64,000 nt of DNA, taken from the NCBI RefSeq assembly GCF_001518015.1, contig NZ_LPUY01000138.1:62001-126000 (forward strand), given 5' to 3'. Positions 1-8,180 of this stretch are shown one piece after another (within the stretch, counting starts at the first letter, position 1; every line of letters begins with the position of its first letter). The translations under genes were made by a program, and so were the position numbers. The stretch is from Tritonibacter horizontis. Lineage in GTDB: Bacteria; Pseudomonadota; Alphaproteobacteria; Rhodobacterales; Rhodobacteraceae. A model generated the notes under the pieces. It was not told the origin of the DNA. It saw only the letters and a program-made list of their open reading frames with translations, and did not search any database.

Positions 1-18
1 AACAAGTTTCTGTTTCAT
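1..18 (-). CDS. 5' end of the next operon gene, probably assimilatory nitrite reductase large subunit (partial)
   Basis: Only six codons are inside the window (Met-Lys-Gln-Lys-Leu-Val). An ATG lies five bases after the stop of the transporter ATPase gene and is preceded by a GGAG Shine-Dalgarno sequence overlapping that gene's end, so the operon evidently continues. A start of this kind leading into a Rossmann FAD strand is typical of NirB/NasB, and nitrite reductase is the usual next gene after nitrate transport genes in Rhodobacterales. The identity is inferred mainly from context. Confidence 0.35.
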
Positions 19-23
19 GTGCG

Positions 24-1709
24 TCACTCCGCGGCCATGGTTTGGGTTTTGGGCTTGGGTTTCGCCCCGTGCTCGTATTCCTCAAGAAAATCGAGCACTT
101 CCTGCCGATAGGCGTAGTAATCGGGATGTTCGAGCAGCGCCTTGCGGGTGCGCGGGCGCGGCAGGTCGACATGGGTGATCTTGCCGATGGTGGCCTGCGG
201 ACCGTTGGTCATCATCACCACCCGGTCGGCCAGCAGGATCGCCTCGTCCACGTCATGGGTGACGCAGATGGCGGTAACCTTGGTCCGGCTCCAGACCTCC
301 ATCAGCACCTCCTGCAGCTCCCAACGCGTCAGGCTGTCGAGCATGCCAAAGGGTTCATCCAGCAGCAGCAGTTTCGGCGACAGCGCAAAGGCGCGCGCGA
401 TACCGACCCGTTGCTGCATGCCGTTGGACATTTCCGCCGCCGGCTTGTCCATCGCATCGGCCAGGCCGACCCGTTCGAGGTAATATTCCACCACGTCCTG
501 CCGCTCGGCCTGGCTGGCGCGCGGATAGACCTTGTCGGCGCCGATGGCGACGTTTTCCTTGGCGCTGAGCCAGGGAAAGAGGTTCGGGGACTGGAACACC
601 ACCGCGCGTTCCGGATCGGCGCCTTCGACGTGGCGGCCATCCAGTTTGATCGCGCCTTTTGAGATCGAGTTCAGCCCCGCCGCCATGGTCAGAACCGTGG
701 ATTTGCCACAGCCGGAATGGCCGATCAGGCTGATGAATTCACCCCGGTCGATCTTGAGGTCGAAATCTTCGACCACCGTCAGCGGGCCCTTTGGCGTCGG
801 ATAGATCTTGTGCAGTTGGCTGAAGTTCAGGAACCGCTCGTCGATCATGGTTTTCTGCGCCGTCTTGACCGCCGCAGGCAGGCTGTGGATCGGCGTCACC
901 TCCGGAAGCAGGCGGGTGCCTTCGACCTTGGCTTCGATGCCGACATCCATCAGATACTTGGTGACTTCGGCCCGCAGATGTTTGAACGCTTCGTCGCTGT
1001 TCATGGCGCTGCGGTCGCGGGGGCGCGGGATCGTGACCCGGAATTCTTCCCCAAGCGTGCCATCAGGGTTCAGCGCGATGATGCGGTCCGCGAGGATGAT
1101 CGCCTCGTCCACATCGTTGGTGATCAGCACGCAGGTCTTCTTGTCCTGTTCCCAGATCTGTTCGATCTCATCCGCCAGATTGGCCCGGGTCAGCGCATCC
1201 AGCGCCGACAGCGGTTCGTCCAGCAGCAACATTTCCGGGTTCATCGCCAGGGCACGCGCCACGTTGACCCGCTGGCGCATGCCGCCGGACAGTTCCGCCG
1301 GGCGACGTGCCGCCGCATGGCCGAGGCCAACCATCTGGACGTAATGGGCGACTTTCTCGGCCTTTTTCGCCTTGGACAGGCCGGGAAACACGGTATCGAC
1401 CGCCAGCCCCACATTGCCGCTGACCGTCAGCCAGGGCATCAGCGAATAGGACTGAAAGATCACACCGCGCTCCGGGCCAGGGCCGGTGATCGGCTTGCCC
1501 TTGAAGGTGGCGCTGCCCTTGGTCGGGGCCTCCAGCCCCGCCATCAGGTTGATCAGGGTTGTCTTTCCGGTACCGGAAAAGCCCAGGATGACCAGGAATT
1601 CGCCTTCGGCAACCTCCAGATCAATGTTCTTCAGAACATGGGTTGCATGGGTGCCACTGCCAAAACTCTTGGACAGATTGTCGAATTTGAGAATGCTCAT
1701 ATCGCTCAC
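24..1709 (-). CDS. Nitrate ABC transporter, fused double ATP-binding protein (NrtC/NrtD type)
   Basis: A 561-residue cytoplasmic ATPase that should energise nitrate uptake with the NrtB permease. Two complete ABC domains lie in tandem. Domain 1 has Walker A at 43-51 (GFSGTGKTT), signature LSGGM at 140-144 and Walker B LLLDE at 161-165. Domain 2 has Walker A at 330-338 (GHSGCGKST), signature MSNGM at 427-431 and Walker B before D451-E452. The switch histidine is present in domain 2 (H485, VTHDVDEA) but is asparagine in domain 1 (N198, ITNDVDEA). The start given is a GTG overlapping the nrtB stop (GTGA); an ATG three codons later, after GGTGAG, is an equally good start. Fused ATPases occur in this family; the specific substrate is inferred from the NasTS/NrtA context. 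Confidence 0.88.
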   Translation of the reverse strand: MSDMSILKFDNLSKSFGSGTHATHVLKNIDLEVAEGEFLVILGFSGTGKTTLINLMAGLEAPTKGSATFKGKPITGPGPERGVIFQSYSLMPWLTVSGNVGLAVDTVFPGLSKAKKAEKVAHYVQMVGLGHAAARRPAELSGGMRQRVNVARALAMNPEMLLLDEPLSALDALTRANLADEIEQIWEQDKKTCVLITNDVDEAIILADRIIALNPDGTLGEEFRVTIPRPRDRSAMNSDEAFKHLRAEVTKYLMDVGIEAKVEGTRLLPEVTPIHSLPAAVKTAQKTMIDERFLNFSQLHKIYPTPKGPLTVVEDFDLKIDRGEFISLIGHSGCGKSTVLTMAAGLNSISKGAIKLDGRHVEGADPERAVVFQSPNLFPWLSAKENVAIGADKVYPRASQAERQDVVEYYLERVGLADAMDKPAAEMSNGMQQRVGIARAFALSPKLLLLDEPFGMLDSLTRWELQEVLMEVWSRTKVTAICVTHDVDEAILLADRVVMMTNGPQATIGKITHVDLPRPRTRKALLEHPDYYAYRQEVLDFLEEYEHGAKPKPKTQTMAAE

Positions 1710-2794
1710 CGGTTATTCGTGAAGGTAAAGAGCGACTGCAGAGCGAACATCACACGGTCCAGCATGAAGCCGATGATGCCGATGGTCACCACGGCGACCA
1801 TGATCTTGGCGAGGCTGCTGGAAGAGCCGTTCTGGAATTCGTCCCAGACGAATTTGCCCAGTCCGGGGTTCTGCGCCAGCATTTCCGCCGCAATCAGAAC
1901 CATCCAGCCCACACCAAGCGACAAGCGCAGCCCGGTAAAGATCAGCGGCAGCGCCGAGGGCAGCACCAGCTTGGTGATCTTGGTCCAGGTGTTCATCTTC
2001 AGAACCTTGGAGACGTTGACCAGATCCTTGTCGATGGAAGCCACGCCAAGCGCCGTGTTGATCAGCGTCGGCCACAGCGAACACAGGGTCACGGTGATGG
2101 CCGAGATCAGAAAGGATTTGGCGAACAGGCCGTCCTGCGACACGGAGACCGCGCTGACGACCATGGTGACGATCGGCAACCAGGCCAGCGGCGACACCGG
2201 TTTGAAGATCTGGATCAGCGGGTTCAGCGCCGCATTGGCCATCGGCGACAGACCGGCGGCAATGCCCAGCGGCACAGCGATGGCGGTGGCGATCAGGAAC
2301 CCGAAAAACACGGTCTGGATCGAGGTCCAGATCTGGTGATAAAAGCTCGGCGCGCCGGTATAGGCGACAGTTTTGACCTCATCCGCACGCCCCGCCTCGA
2401 TCAGGCGCTCGTTGCGCTTTTCGACCATGGCATCGAATTTTTCCTGCTTGGCGGCCTTGGCCTTGGCATCCTGATGGAGGTTCACCACCTCCTCCCAGAC
2501 CTGCGCCGGGCCGGGCACCGCACCAAGGCTGGTCTGCACCTTCGGCGCCAGCGCCCCCCAGAGCAGAAGAAAGCCAAAAATCGCCAGCAGCGGCACCGCC
2601 AGCAGACGCCAGATTTCCTTGATCTGCGCGCGTGGGTTGTCACCGGCACAGGCTTTCAACAGCGGGGTGATCCAGCTCAGCCCAAGCACCTGGAACCACT
2701 TGTCGGCAACGTTAATACGGGTGAAAAGCCGCGCACGCCGCGCTTCGCGGTCGGCGGTTTCAGAGAAATTCGGATCGACGGTCGTCATTGTCAT
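1706..2794 (-). CDS. nrtB: Nitrate ABC transporter permease
   Basis: A 362-residue inner-membrane permease of the NrtB/SsuC/TauC (BPD_transp_1) family. The C-terminal 220 residues have the usual helices and the EAA-type cytoplasmic loop around 'VLPSALPLIFTGLRL'. A hydrophobic helix at about 65-85 is followed by a charged, Lys/Glu-rich stretch (about 105-145) before the core, which makes the protein longer than the roughly 270-300 residues common in the family. It lies between nrtA and the fused ATPase and overlaps the latter by four bases, so translation is probably coupled. An AGGA sits seven bases before the chosen ATG; a second in-frame ATG two codons later is also possible. Confidence 0.9.
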   Translation of the reverse strand: MTMTTVDPNFSETADREARRARLFTRINVADKWFQVLGLSWITPLLKACAGDNPRAQIKEIWRLLAVPLLAIFGFLLLWGALAPKVQTSLGAVPGPAQVWEEVVNLHQDAKAKAAKQEKFDAMVEKRNERLIEAGRADEVKTVAYTGAPSFYHQIWTSIQTVFFGFLIATAIAVPLGIAAGLSPMANAALNPLIQIFKPVSPLAWLPIVTMVVSAVSVSQDGLFAKSFLISAITVTLCSLWPTLINTALGVASIDKDLVNVSKVLKMNTWTKITKLVLPSALPLIFTGLRLSLGVGWMVLIAAEMLAQNPGLGKFVWDEFQNGSSSSLAKIMVAVVTIGIIGFMLDRVMFALQSLFTFTNNR

Positions 2795-2816
2795 GTCCTC
2801 GTCCTGAGGGGCAAGG

Positions 2817-2878
2817 CCCCGGGGCTGCGCCCGGGGCGCGATGTTGATGAGATGGGAGCCCCGGATCCGCTCCGGGGC
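2817..2878 (-). other. Two GC-rich intercistronic hairpins between nrtA and nrtB
   Basis: Two strong inverted repeats occupy most of the 101-base nrtA-nrtB gap. CCCCGGG/CCCGGGG lies at 2817-2823/2830-2836 (6-base loop). GCCCCGGA/TCCGGGGC lies at 2858-2865/2871-2878 (5-base loop). Neither is followed by a T run on the minus strand, so simple termination is unlikely. Such hairpins after a binding-protein gene commonly protect the upstream mRNA from 3' exonucleases, giving more NrtA than NrtB; that role is inference. Confidence 0.6.
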
Positions 2879-2895
2879 AGGCCTGTCTTCTGGGC

Positions 2896-4263
2896 TCAGC
2901 CCTTGACCTCGGTCCCGGCGATGGTTTCATCGCCCTTCAGACCGATCGGCAGACTGTCGAGATAGGCGTTCGGGGTGCGGCCGTCATAGACAATGCCGTC
3001 GATGATATCGGCCGCAGGTGTCGGGGCCTTGTAGCCGTCGCTGTCCCAGGGGAAATCCGCCTCGTTGGCGAGATTTTCGTCAACCAGCATCCGGGCCGCC
3101 TGAAGATAGATGTCGGGCTTGTAGACCGAGCGCGCGACCTCGTCATACCAGCTGTCCGAACGCGGCTCGGAGATCTGGCCCCAGCGACGCATCTGCGTCA
3201 GATACCAGACCGCATCCGAATAGAACGGATATGTAGCGTGGTGACGGAAGAAGACGTTGAAATCGGGGATGTCACGCTTGTCGCCCTTTTCGAATTCGAA
3301 AAAGCCGGTCATCGAGTTGGCAATCACCTCGGCATCCGCGCCGACATACTCCGGGCGGCTCAGGATCTCGACCGCCTCTTCCCGATTGGCGTTGTCGTTT
3401 TCGTCCAGCCAGATCGCGGCGCGGATCAGCGCCTTGGTCACGGCGAGCGTGGTATTGGGGTTTTCCTCGACAAAGGCGGCATTGAGGCCAAAGACCTTCT
3501 CGGGGTTGTTTTTCCACAACTGGTAGTCGGTGATGACCGGCACGCCGATCCCCTTGAACACCGCCTGCTGGTTCCACGGTTCGCCAACGCAATAGCCGTT
3601 GATGGTGCCGGCCTCCAGGGTGGCAGGCATCTGCGGCGGCGGGGTGACAGAAAGGAACACATCGGCGTCGATCTGGCCGGTGACATTCTCGGGGCTGTAA
3701 TAGCCCGGATGCAGCCCGCCCGCCGCCAGCCAATAGCGCAGCTCGTAGTTGTGGGTGGAGACGGGGAACACCATGCCCATGTTAAACGGCTTGCCCTCGT
3801 CCTTGAACTCCTGGACCACCGGCGCCAGCGCGCTGGCAGAGATCGGGTGCTGCGGGCGGCCATCTTCCATCTTCGGGATATGCGGCAGCATTCTTTCCCA
3901 CACGTCGTTGGAGACGGTGATGCCGTTGCCGTTCAGATCCATCGAAAAGGGGGTGACGATATGCGCCTCGGTGCCGAATCCGATGGTCGCCGCCAGCGGC
4001 TGACCGGCCAGCATATGCGCGCCGTCCAGTTGGCCGTCGATGACGCCGTCCAGCAGCACCTTCCAGTTGGCCTGCGCCTCCAGCGTGACAAACAGACCCT
4101 CGTCGAGGAAGTAGCCCTGCTCATAGGCGACCGCCAGCGGCGCCATGTCGGTCAGCTTGATAAAGCCAAACGTCAGCTCGTCTTTTTCCAGTTCCAGCAT
4201 TTCGGCGAGCGCAGGGCTGGCCAATGCAGTTGATGCAACAAGGCTCATGATCAATTTATTCAT
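2896..4263 (-). CDS. nrtA: Nitrate-binding protein of the CmpA/NrtA family
   Basis: A 455-residue periplasmic solute-binding protein, first structural gene of the nitrate transporter. The ATG at 4263 is chosen because AAAGGAC precedes it and because it begins a clean signal peptide ([20 protein letters not shown]). The longer reading frame adds an implausible 24-residue polar leader that would lie in the regulatory leader RNA. The mature protein resembles the neighbouring NasS over its length, including the family segment '[13 protein letters not shown]'. The gene is preceded by the hairpin/terminator leader at 4313-4423 and followed by two stable hairpins before nrtB. Nitrate rather than bicarbonate or cyanate as ligand is inferred from the nasTS linkage. 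Confidence 0.9.
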   Translation of the reverse strand: MNKLIMSLVASTALASPALAEMLELEKDELTFGFIKLTDMAPLAVAYEQGYFLDEGLFVTLEAQANWKVLLDGVIDGQLDGAHMLAGQPLAATIGFGTEAHIVTPFSMDLNGNGITVSNDVWERMLPHIPKMEDGRPQHPISASALAPVVQEFKDEGKPFNMGMVFPVSTHNYELRYWLAAGGLHPGYYSPENVTGQIDADVFLSVTPPPQMPATLEAGTINGYCVGEPWNQQAVFKGIGVPVITDYQLWKNNPEKVFGLNAAFVEENPNTTLAVTKALIRAAIWLDENDNANREEAVEILSRPEYVGADAEVIANSMTGFFEFEKGDKRDIPDFNVFFRHHATYPFYSDAVWYLTQMRRWGQISEPRSDSWYDEVARSVYKPDIYLQAARMLVDENLANEADFPWDSDGYKAPTPAADIIDGIVYDGRTPNAYLDSLPIGLKGDETIAGTEVKG

Positions 4264-4312
4264 CGTCTGTCCTTTCCATGGACCGGCGGAGGGGAGACCG
4301 CGATCTAAACGC

Positions 4313-4366
4313 AAAAAGGCCACATCACTGTCCACCGGAGGAGACCGGTAGAGAGTGAGCGACCTT
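4313..4366 (-). terminator. Intrinsic terminator in the nrtA leader (regulated)
   Basis: On the minus strand an extended stem folds as AAGG/CCTT, TCACT/AGTGA and ACCGG/CCGGT around a six-base loop, separated by small internal loops, and ends directly in a run of five T (4313-4317). Its outermost 5' arm (AAGG, 4363-4366) and the following TCAC are the same bases that form the loop and 3' arm of the upstream hairpin at 4356-4371, so the two structures exclude each other. It lies 50 bases before the nrtA start. This is the expected off-state of a NasT antitermination leader. Confidence 0.72.
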
Positions 4367-4423
4367 GCTCAGCATTCCCTGTCATTGGGAGAATTTCGGA
4401 TCAGTGCACGCCATTGTGCGCCG
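4356..4423 (-). promoter_or_regulatory. Tandem-hairpin ANTAR (NasT) target leader of nrtA
   Basis: Two minus-strand hairpins with six-base loops precede the terminator. P1 (4402-4423) pairs GCAC/GTGC, extended by three pairs past one mismatch, with loop AATGGC. P2 (4356-4371) pairs TGAGC/GCTCA with loop AAGGTC. Both loops have A at position 1 and G at position 4, the published hallmark of dual-hairpin ANTAR targets, and 30 bases separate them. P2 overlaps the terminator's 5' arm. The NasT ANTAR gene is encoded 1.3 kb upstream in the same direction. The simplest model is that NasT, released from NasS by nitrate, stabilises P1-P2 and lets transcription reach nrtA. Confidence 0.72.
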
Positions 4424-4532
4424 ATGGTTCAACCTATGAAGATCGCGGATGCGGTTTCCAGAAAAACCTGCTGCGCTGCGGCACATCCGGCGCAATCATT
4501 GGATCAAAGAGAGAGGCGTGCCCGTTTTTTGG

Positions 4533-5708
4533 TCAGCTTTCGGCGTCTGGATCAAAAACCCAGCCATCAAAAAACGAATCTGGCAGCAACGTCAGCTGCC
4601 CTTTCTGGGAGGCCACCGCGGTGGGATAGCGAATCGAACCTTCCAGTTTTTCCGACGCGCCCGGCATATCCGCCTCGCTGCCGGACATATGGGTGCGAAA
4701 GAGATCGCTGCGATAGACCTGTGCGGCCCGATCCATGGCGTCCTCCGACGGCAACCCGTGGCGTTGGCTCAGTCGGTGGGCCATCCAGCGGGCCTGACTG
4801 CGCCAGGGAAAGCTCGCCGCGCCCTTGTGGAACTCGACGAAACACGACACTTCGCGCTGCTCCGCCTGTCCCGAAATGGTAAAGCGCCCGTGCAAGGCCC
4901 GGTCGATCAGCTCTGCCGGCATATCGAGATAGGCCTTGCGCGACAGGATTTCGGCGGCCGCGGTGCGGACCTCGGGCTGTGACAGCCACTGCCCCGCCTT
5001 CCAGACCGCCCGCATCAGACGCCGCAACAAATGGGGTTCGGTTTCGGCCCAGCCAGTTCGCACGGCCAGTACTTTTTCCGGGGCATAGGACCAGATCGCA
5101 TTGCCCGGCAGCAGCAACGCGCCGGCCCCCTGATCCACCGCAACAGAGCCCCAGGGCTCCCCGACGCAAAAAGCATCCACATCGCCCGCCGCCAGAGCCT
5201 CCGCCATCAGCGGGGGGGGCACGGTGCGGATCTCGACTTCCGTCTGGCCCAGCTCGGACCGCTCGAACCAGTAGCGCAGCAATTCGGTGTGCATGGAAAA
5301 TGGGAACGGCACGCCAAAGACCATCGGCCCGTCCGCCACCGCCGCCAGCGCCCTGGCCGCCGCCGCCGCATCCGCAAAGTCGAACCCATAGCCCGCCGCG
5401 CGCAGCCGGTCTTCCAAACTGCGGCCGACGCCGATCACATTGCCATTGACCGACAGCACCATCACCGCCGACACCGAGGTCGCCACCCCGCCCAGGCCCA
5501 TGGTCATCGCCACGGGCACCGGTGACAAGAGATGCGCCGCATCGACACGGCCAAAGGCCAGCATATCGCGCACCGAGGACCAGGACGGGGCCGCGATGAG
5601 ATCCAGCGCGATCCCTTCCGCCTCGGCAAAGCCCATTTCCTGTGCGACGATCAGCGGCGCCGCGTCGACAAGCGGCATATAGGCAACCGGCAAAGTGACC
5701 ATTTTCAT
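4533..5708 (-). CDS. nasS: Nitrate sensor NasS, cytoplasmic CmpA/NrtA-like protein
   Basis: A 391-residue relative of NrtA without a signal peptide: the N-terminus (MKMVTLPVAYMPLVDAAP) enters the binding-protein fold directly, so it should stay in the cytoplasm. The family segment 'AFCVGEPWGSVAV' is retained. The ATG overlaps the nasT stop (ATGA). In known NasS/NasT systems NasS binds NasT and holds it inactive until nitrate or nitrite binds NasS. Gene order, lack of a signal sequence and the ANTAR partner make this assignment firm. The next gene downstream is nrtA, whose leader carries the expected RNA target. Confidence 0.9.
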   Translation of the reverse strand: MKMVTLPVAYMPLVDAAPLIVAQEMGFAEAEGIALDLIAAPSWSSVRDMLAFGRVDAAHLLSPVPVAMTMGLGGVATSVSAVMVLSVNGNVIGVGRSLEDRLRAAGYGFDFADAAAAARALAAVADGPMVFGVPFPFSMHTELLRYWFERSELGQTEVEIRTVPPPLMAEALAAGDVDAFCVGEPWGSVAVDQGAGALLLPGNAIWSYAPEKVLAVRTGWAETEPHLLRRLMRAVWKAGQWLSQPEVRTAAAEILSRKAYLDMPAELIDRALHGRFTISGQAEQREVSCFVEFHKGAASFPWRSQARWMAHRLSQRHGLPSEDAMDRAAQVYRSDLFRTHMSGSEADMPGASEKLEGSIRYPTAVASQKGQLTLLPDSFFDGWVFDPDAES

Positions 5709-6289
5709 CGCAGCAATCCCGATGCGGTGACCAACGCCTCCGCCACATCAGCCACGCGCCGACCCTGGTCCATCGCCGTCTTGCGCAACAGCGCATAGGC
5801 GGCGTCTTCGTCAATTCCCTTGGCCTTGATCAACAGGCCCTTGGCCCGGTCGATCACCTTGCGTTCTTCCAGCGCGCGCCGGGTCTCGGCCAGCTCGGTG
5901 CGCATCTGTTTGACCATGCGAAAGCGGGCAATGGCGGTATCCATCACCGGTTTGAGCCGCTCTGGCGACAAACCGTCCACCACATAGGCCGACACCCCTG
6001 CCTCGATGGCGGTCTTGGCCAGACCGCCCGCTTCGCCGGAAACGAACATCGCCACCGGGCGTTCCAATGGGCCGGACGCCAGCGTCAGCTCTTCCAGCAT
6101 GTCGCGGGTCGGGTTGTCGATGTCGATCAGCACGATATCAGGTGCATGGGCCACAATACGCCGGGCCAGCCCGCTGGCATTGGCTATCACCACAACCTCG
6201 TGGTTGCCCGTGGACTTCAACGCATCGACGATTGCGATCGCGCGGTCCCGGTCATCTTCGACGACAACAATGGTGAGTGCTGGCTCCAT
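5705..6289 (-). CDS. nasT: ANTAR-domain antiterminator NasT
   Basis: A 194-residue response-regulator-like protein. Residues about 5-120 are a receiver-like domain (acidic VVVEDD near the N-terminus, VLIDID as the putative phospho-acceptor strand). Residues about 130-190 form a helical ANTAR RNA-binding domain with the typical 'IDRAKGLLIKAKGIDEDAAYALLRK' pattern, written here only in part. It should bind tandem hairpins in the nrtA leader at 4356-4423 and prevent termination, under NasS control. It is the first gene of the operon and overlaps nasS by four bases. No good Shine-Dalgarno sequence precedes the ATG, and a possible sigma-54 promoter lies very close upstream. Confidence 0.9.
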   Translation of the reverse strand: MEPALTIVVVEDDRDRAIAIVDALKSTGNHEVVVIANASGLARRIVAHAPDIVLIDIDNPTRDMLEELTLASGPLERPVAMFVSGEAGGLAKTAIEAGVSAYVVDGLSPERLKPVMDTAIARFRMVKQMRTELAETRRALEERKVIDRAKGLLIKAKGIDEDAAYALLRKTAMDQGRRVADVAEALVTASGLLR

Positions 6290-6300
6290 GGCTGTTGAAT

Positions 6301-6317
6301 GGCAAGCTGCCAGCCAA
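6301..6317 (-). promoter_or_regulatory. Possible sigma-54 promoter of nasT
   Basis: The minus strand reads TTGGCTGGCAGCTTGCC, which keeps the GG-N10-GC spacing of -24/-12 promoters and the TTGGC and TTGC cores, but departs from consensus at two bases of the -24 block. It would start transcription at or next to the nasT ATG. Nitrogen (NtrC/RpoN) control of this operon would make biological sense. The match is imperfect and short, so this is tentative. Confidence 0.25.
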
Positions 6318-6485
6318 CAGACAAGCGAAATCCGTCGTCAATTGGAACACATATGCCAAAGTCCGCGCCCCGGCGCCGCCTTTGGTCAGGGAATAGGCGC
6401 CCCGAAGATCCGGGCGGCGGTTCCGGCAGCCGTGCGGGCGTCAATTCCCCCAGACAAGGGTAAGAATCACGTCGCAGGTTCCGGC

Positions 6486-7787
6486 TCAGGCCGCCTTGGC
6501 AATCATCGCCATCTGCCGCAGGGCCGCGCCCAGCGGCGCCTTGACCGGAACAGAAATCGAGAAGGGGTTGTTTTCGACCAACTCGATCACCGGATCGGAC
6601 TTCAGAAAGGTGGAATAGGCGGCGATCTGCGCCAGCAACGCCTTTGCCGCCGTCTTGCGCGCATCGCCACTGCTGAATTTCATCTCGAACAGCGCCTTCA
6701 TCAGCGCGGTCTGGTTGCCGTCGGTCACACCGGCCAGACCGGCATCTGCGATCTTGGCCAGCACCGGATGTCCCTGCCCGCGCAGCGCCGATTGCAGGGC
6801 CGAAATACCGTCATCCACATCTTCCTTGGCCGCCATCCAGATCGCCATCGGATCGCCCGCCGGATCACTCAACGGCGCGGCGTCCTGTGCGACGGGCGCA
6901 TCAAGCGCGGCTGCCAGTGCCTTGAGCCCCGCGACCGCCCCGGTCAGGTCGCCCGCTTTCAGCTGGGCGTCGATCTCGCGCGCCTGCAATGCCAATGGGG
7001 CCGCTTGCGCGGGCGGTCGTGTCTTCAGCTTGGCGACCTGTGCCAGCAACAGTTTTTTCAGCTTTGCGGCCTGTTGCGACTGGCCCTCGCCACCGTCGCC
7101 AGCCTCCGGCCCTGTTTCTGGTCCGGTATCTGATCCGGTTTCTGGCCGCACCGCAAGTTTGGTCAGCGCCGCCTCCAGCCGGGTCAGCCGGGCATCGCAG
7201 CCCGGAAGATCCCCCTGCCCCAACAGCTGTGCGCAGGCCTTCACCTCCGGCGCCAGTTTTTTGGCCAGGTCCGGGTTCGGCAAGCCTTTGATCGCCGTCG
7301 CGGCAGCTGCCACGCGGCGCTTCAACAGGGCAGGATCCAGCGATGGGGTCGCCGGGCCACCCGGATCCGGCGCGCCGGGTTGCTCCGGGCCGGCGCCCTC
7401 TTCGATCTCCGCCTCATCGCCATCGGGCAGCATGTCCTCGTCAAGAACGCTGCCGTCCTCGGACAGCAGGATGGGGTTGTATTTCACCATCCCTTCGACG
7501 CGGAATTTCTTCTTCAGCTGTTTGACCATGCCCTTGAGCGGCTTCACCGGCTGCAGCCGCACATCGGTCTCCTCGACGCTGAGCACGCCAAAGCAGGTCT
7601 TTTTGATCGCGGCGTCCTTCTTGATCTGTTCGCGCAGGACCTTGCCCGGCTTGCGCAGATCAATCACCAGACCGCAGTCTTCGGCCTTTGTCGCCAACCC
7701 AAAGGCAAAAGGCAGCTCCCCGCCGGAAGACTTGGCCTTTTTCAGCAATTTCACGATGGCATCTGCGTCAAAAACCGAAGTCGACAT
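6486..7787 (-). CDS. Unknown helical protein, third gene of the candidate toxin operon
   Basis: A 433-residue protein I do not recognise. Residues 1-130 look like a compact domain rich in Lys and Val/Phe strands (GELPFAFGL, CGLVIDL, CFGVLSV, KGMVKQLKKKF). An acidic, Pro/Gly-rich linker follows (about 130-165). Then come Ala/Leu-rich helices with the recurring pattern 'x-GD-L-x-x-(A/C)-x-x-x-L-x-x-L', also seen in the 930-residue protein two genes upstream. A Gly/Pro/Thr-rich low-complexity stretch lies near 235-255. No signal peptide is present. AGGAG precedes the ATG, and the gap to the preceding gene is nine bases, so all three genes form one transcription unit. An accessory or adaptor role for the large protein is a guess from linkage and shared helical repeats. 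Confidence 0.7.
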   Translation of the reverse strand: MSTSVFDADAIVKLLKKAKSSGGELPFAFGLATKAEDCGLVIDLRKPGKVLREQIKKDAAIKKTCFGVLSVEETDVRLQPVKPLKGMVKQLKKKFRVEGMVKYNPILLSEDGSVLDEDMLPDGDEAEIEEGAGPEQPGAPDPGGPATPSLDPALLKRRVAAAATAIKGLPNPDLAKKLAPEVKACAQLLGQGDLPGCDARLTRLEAALTKLAVRPETGSDTGPETGPEAGDGGEGQSQQAAKLKKLLLAQVAKLKTRPPAQAAPLALQAREIDAQLKAGDLTGAVAGLKALAAALDAPVAQDAAPLSDPAGDPMAIWMAAKEDVDDGISALQSALRGQGHPVLAKIADAGLAGVTDGNQTALMKALFEMKFSSGDARKTAAKALLAQIAAYSTFLKSDPVIELVENNPFSISVPVKAPLGAALRQMAMIAKAA

Positions 7788-7796
7788 TGCATTCTC

Positions 7797-8180
7797 CTAG
7801 TTGGCATCGCCCGAAACAGCGGCCCAGTCTTCCGGGCTCATGTCGACAAACTCCAGCTCCGCTTCATCGCCCGGCTCCGACAGGCTGCGATCAGGCCAGA
7901 TCATCTCGTGTGCGTGGCGAAAGATCGCGACAAGGTCGCGCTCATCAAAGGGATATTGCAGACCGGCAAATTCCTCGATGCGGCCAGAGGGGTCGGCAAT
8001 CAGGGCATCCAGCGCCAGCCGCAGCCAGTCGAGGTTGCCGTCCTGATAGGCCCGTTTGTGCATGGTCCGGATATCGGCATCGAAATTGGACAGATCCGAC
8101 ATCGGATCCGGCGCGTTCACCGCCCGCCCCGTGGTCAGCAGCCGGATATACTGGGCGATCATTTCCTTGCGAATTTTCAT
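7797..8180 (-). CDS. Small acidic protein, possible immunity protein
   Basis: A 127-residue, strongly acidic protein without signal peptide or membrane segment, and without a family I recognise. It is rich in Asp/Glu (for example the C-terminal EPGDEAELEF) and apparently helical. Its ATG overlaps the stop of the 930-residue gene (ATGA), so it is translationally coupled to it. Small size, acidity and position directly behind a long protein with a distinct C-terminal domain are the usual features of an immunity gene in polymorphic toxin loci. The role is inferred from that arrangement only. Confidence 0.7.
   Translation of the reverse strand: MKIRKEMIAQYIRLLTTGRAVNAPDPMSDLSNFDADIRTMHKRAYQDGNLDWLRLALDALIADPSGRIEEFAGLQYPFDERDLVAIFRHAHEMIWPDRSLSEPGDEAELEFVDMSPEDWAAVSGDAN

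Noticed and set aside
717-2339. 540-residue open frame on the plus strand
   Set aside because: Antisense to the fused ATPase and nrtB; Arg/His/Gln-rich shadow typical of the reverse frame of GC-rich genes, no ribosome site.
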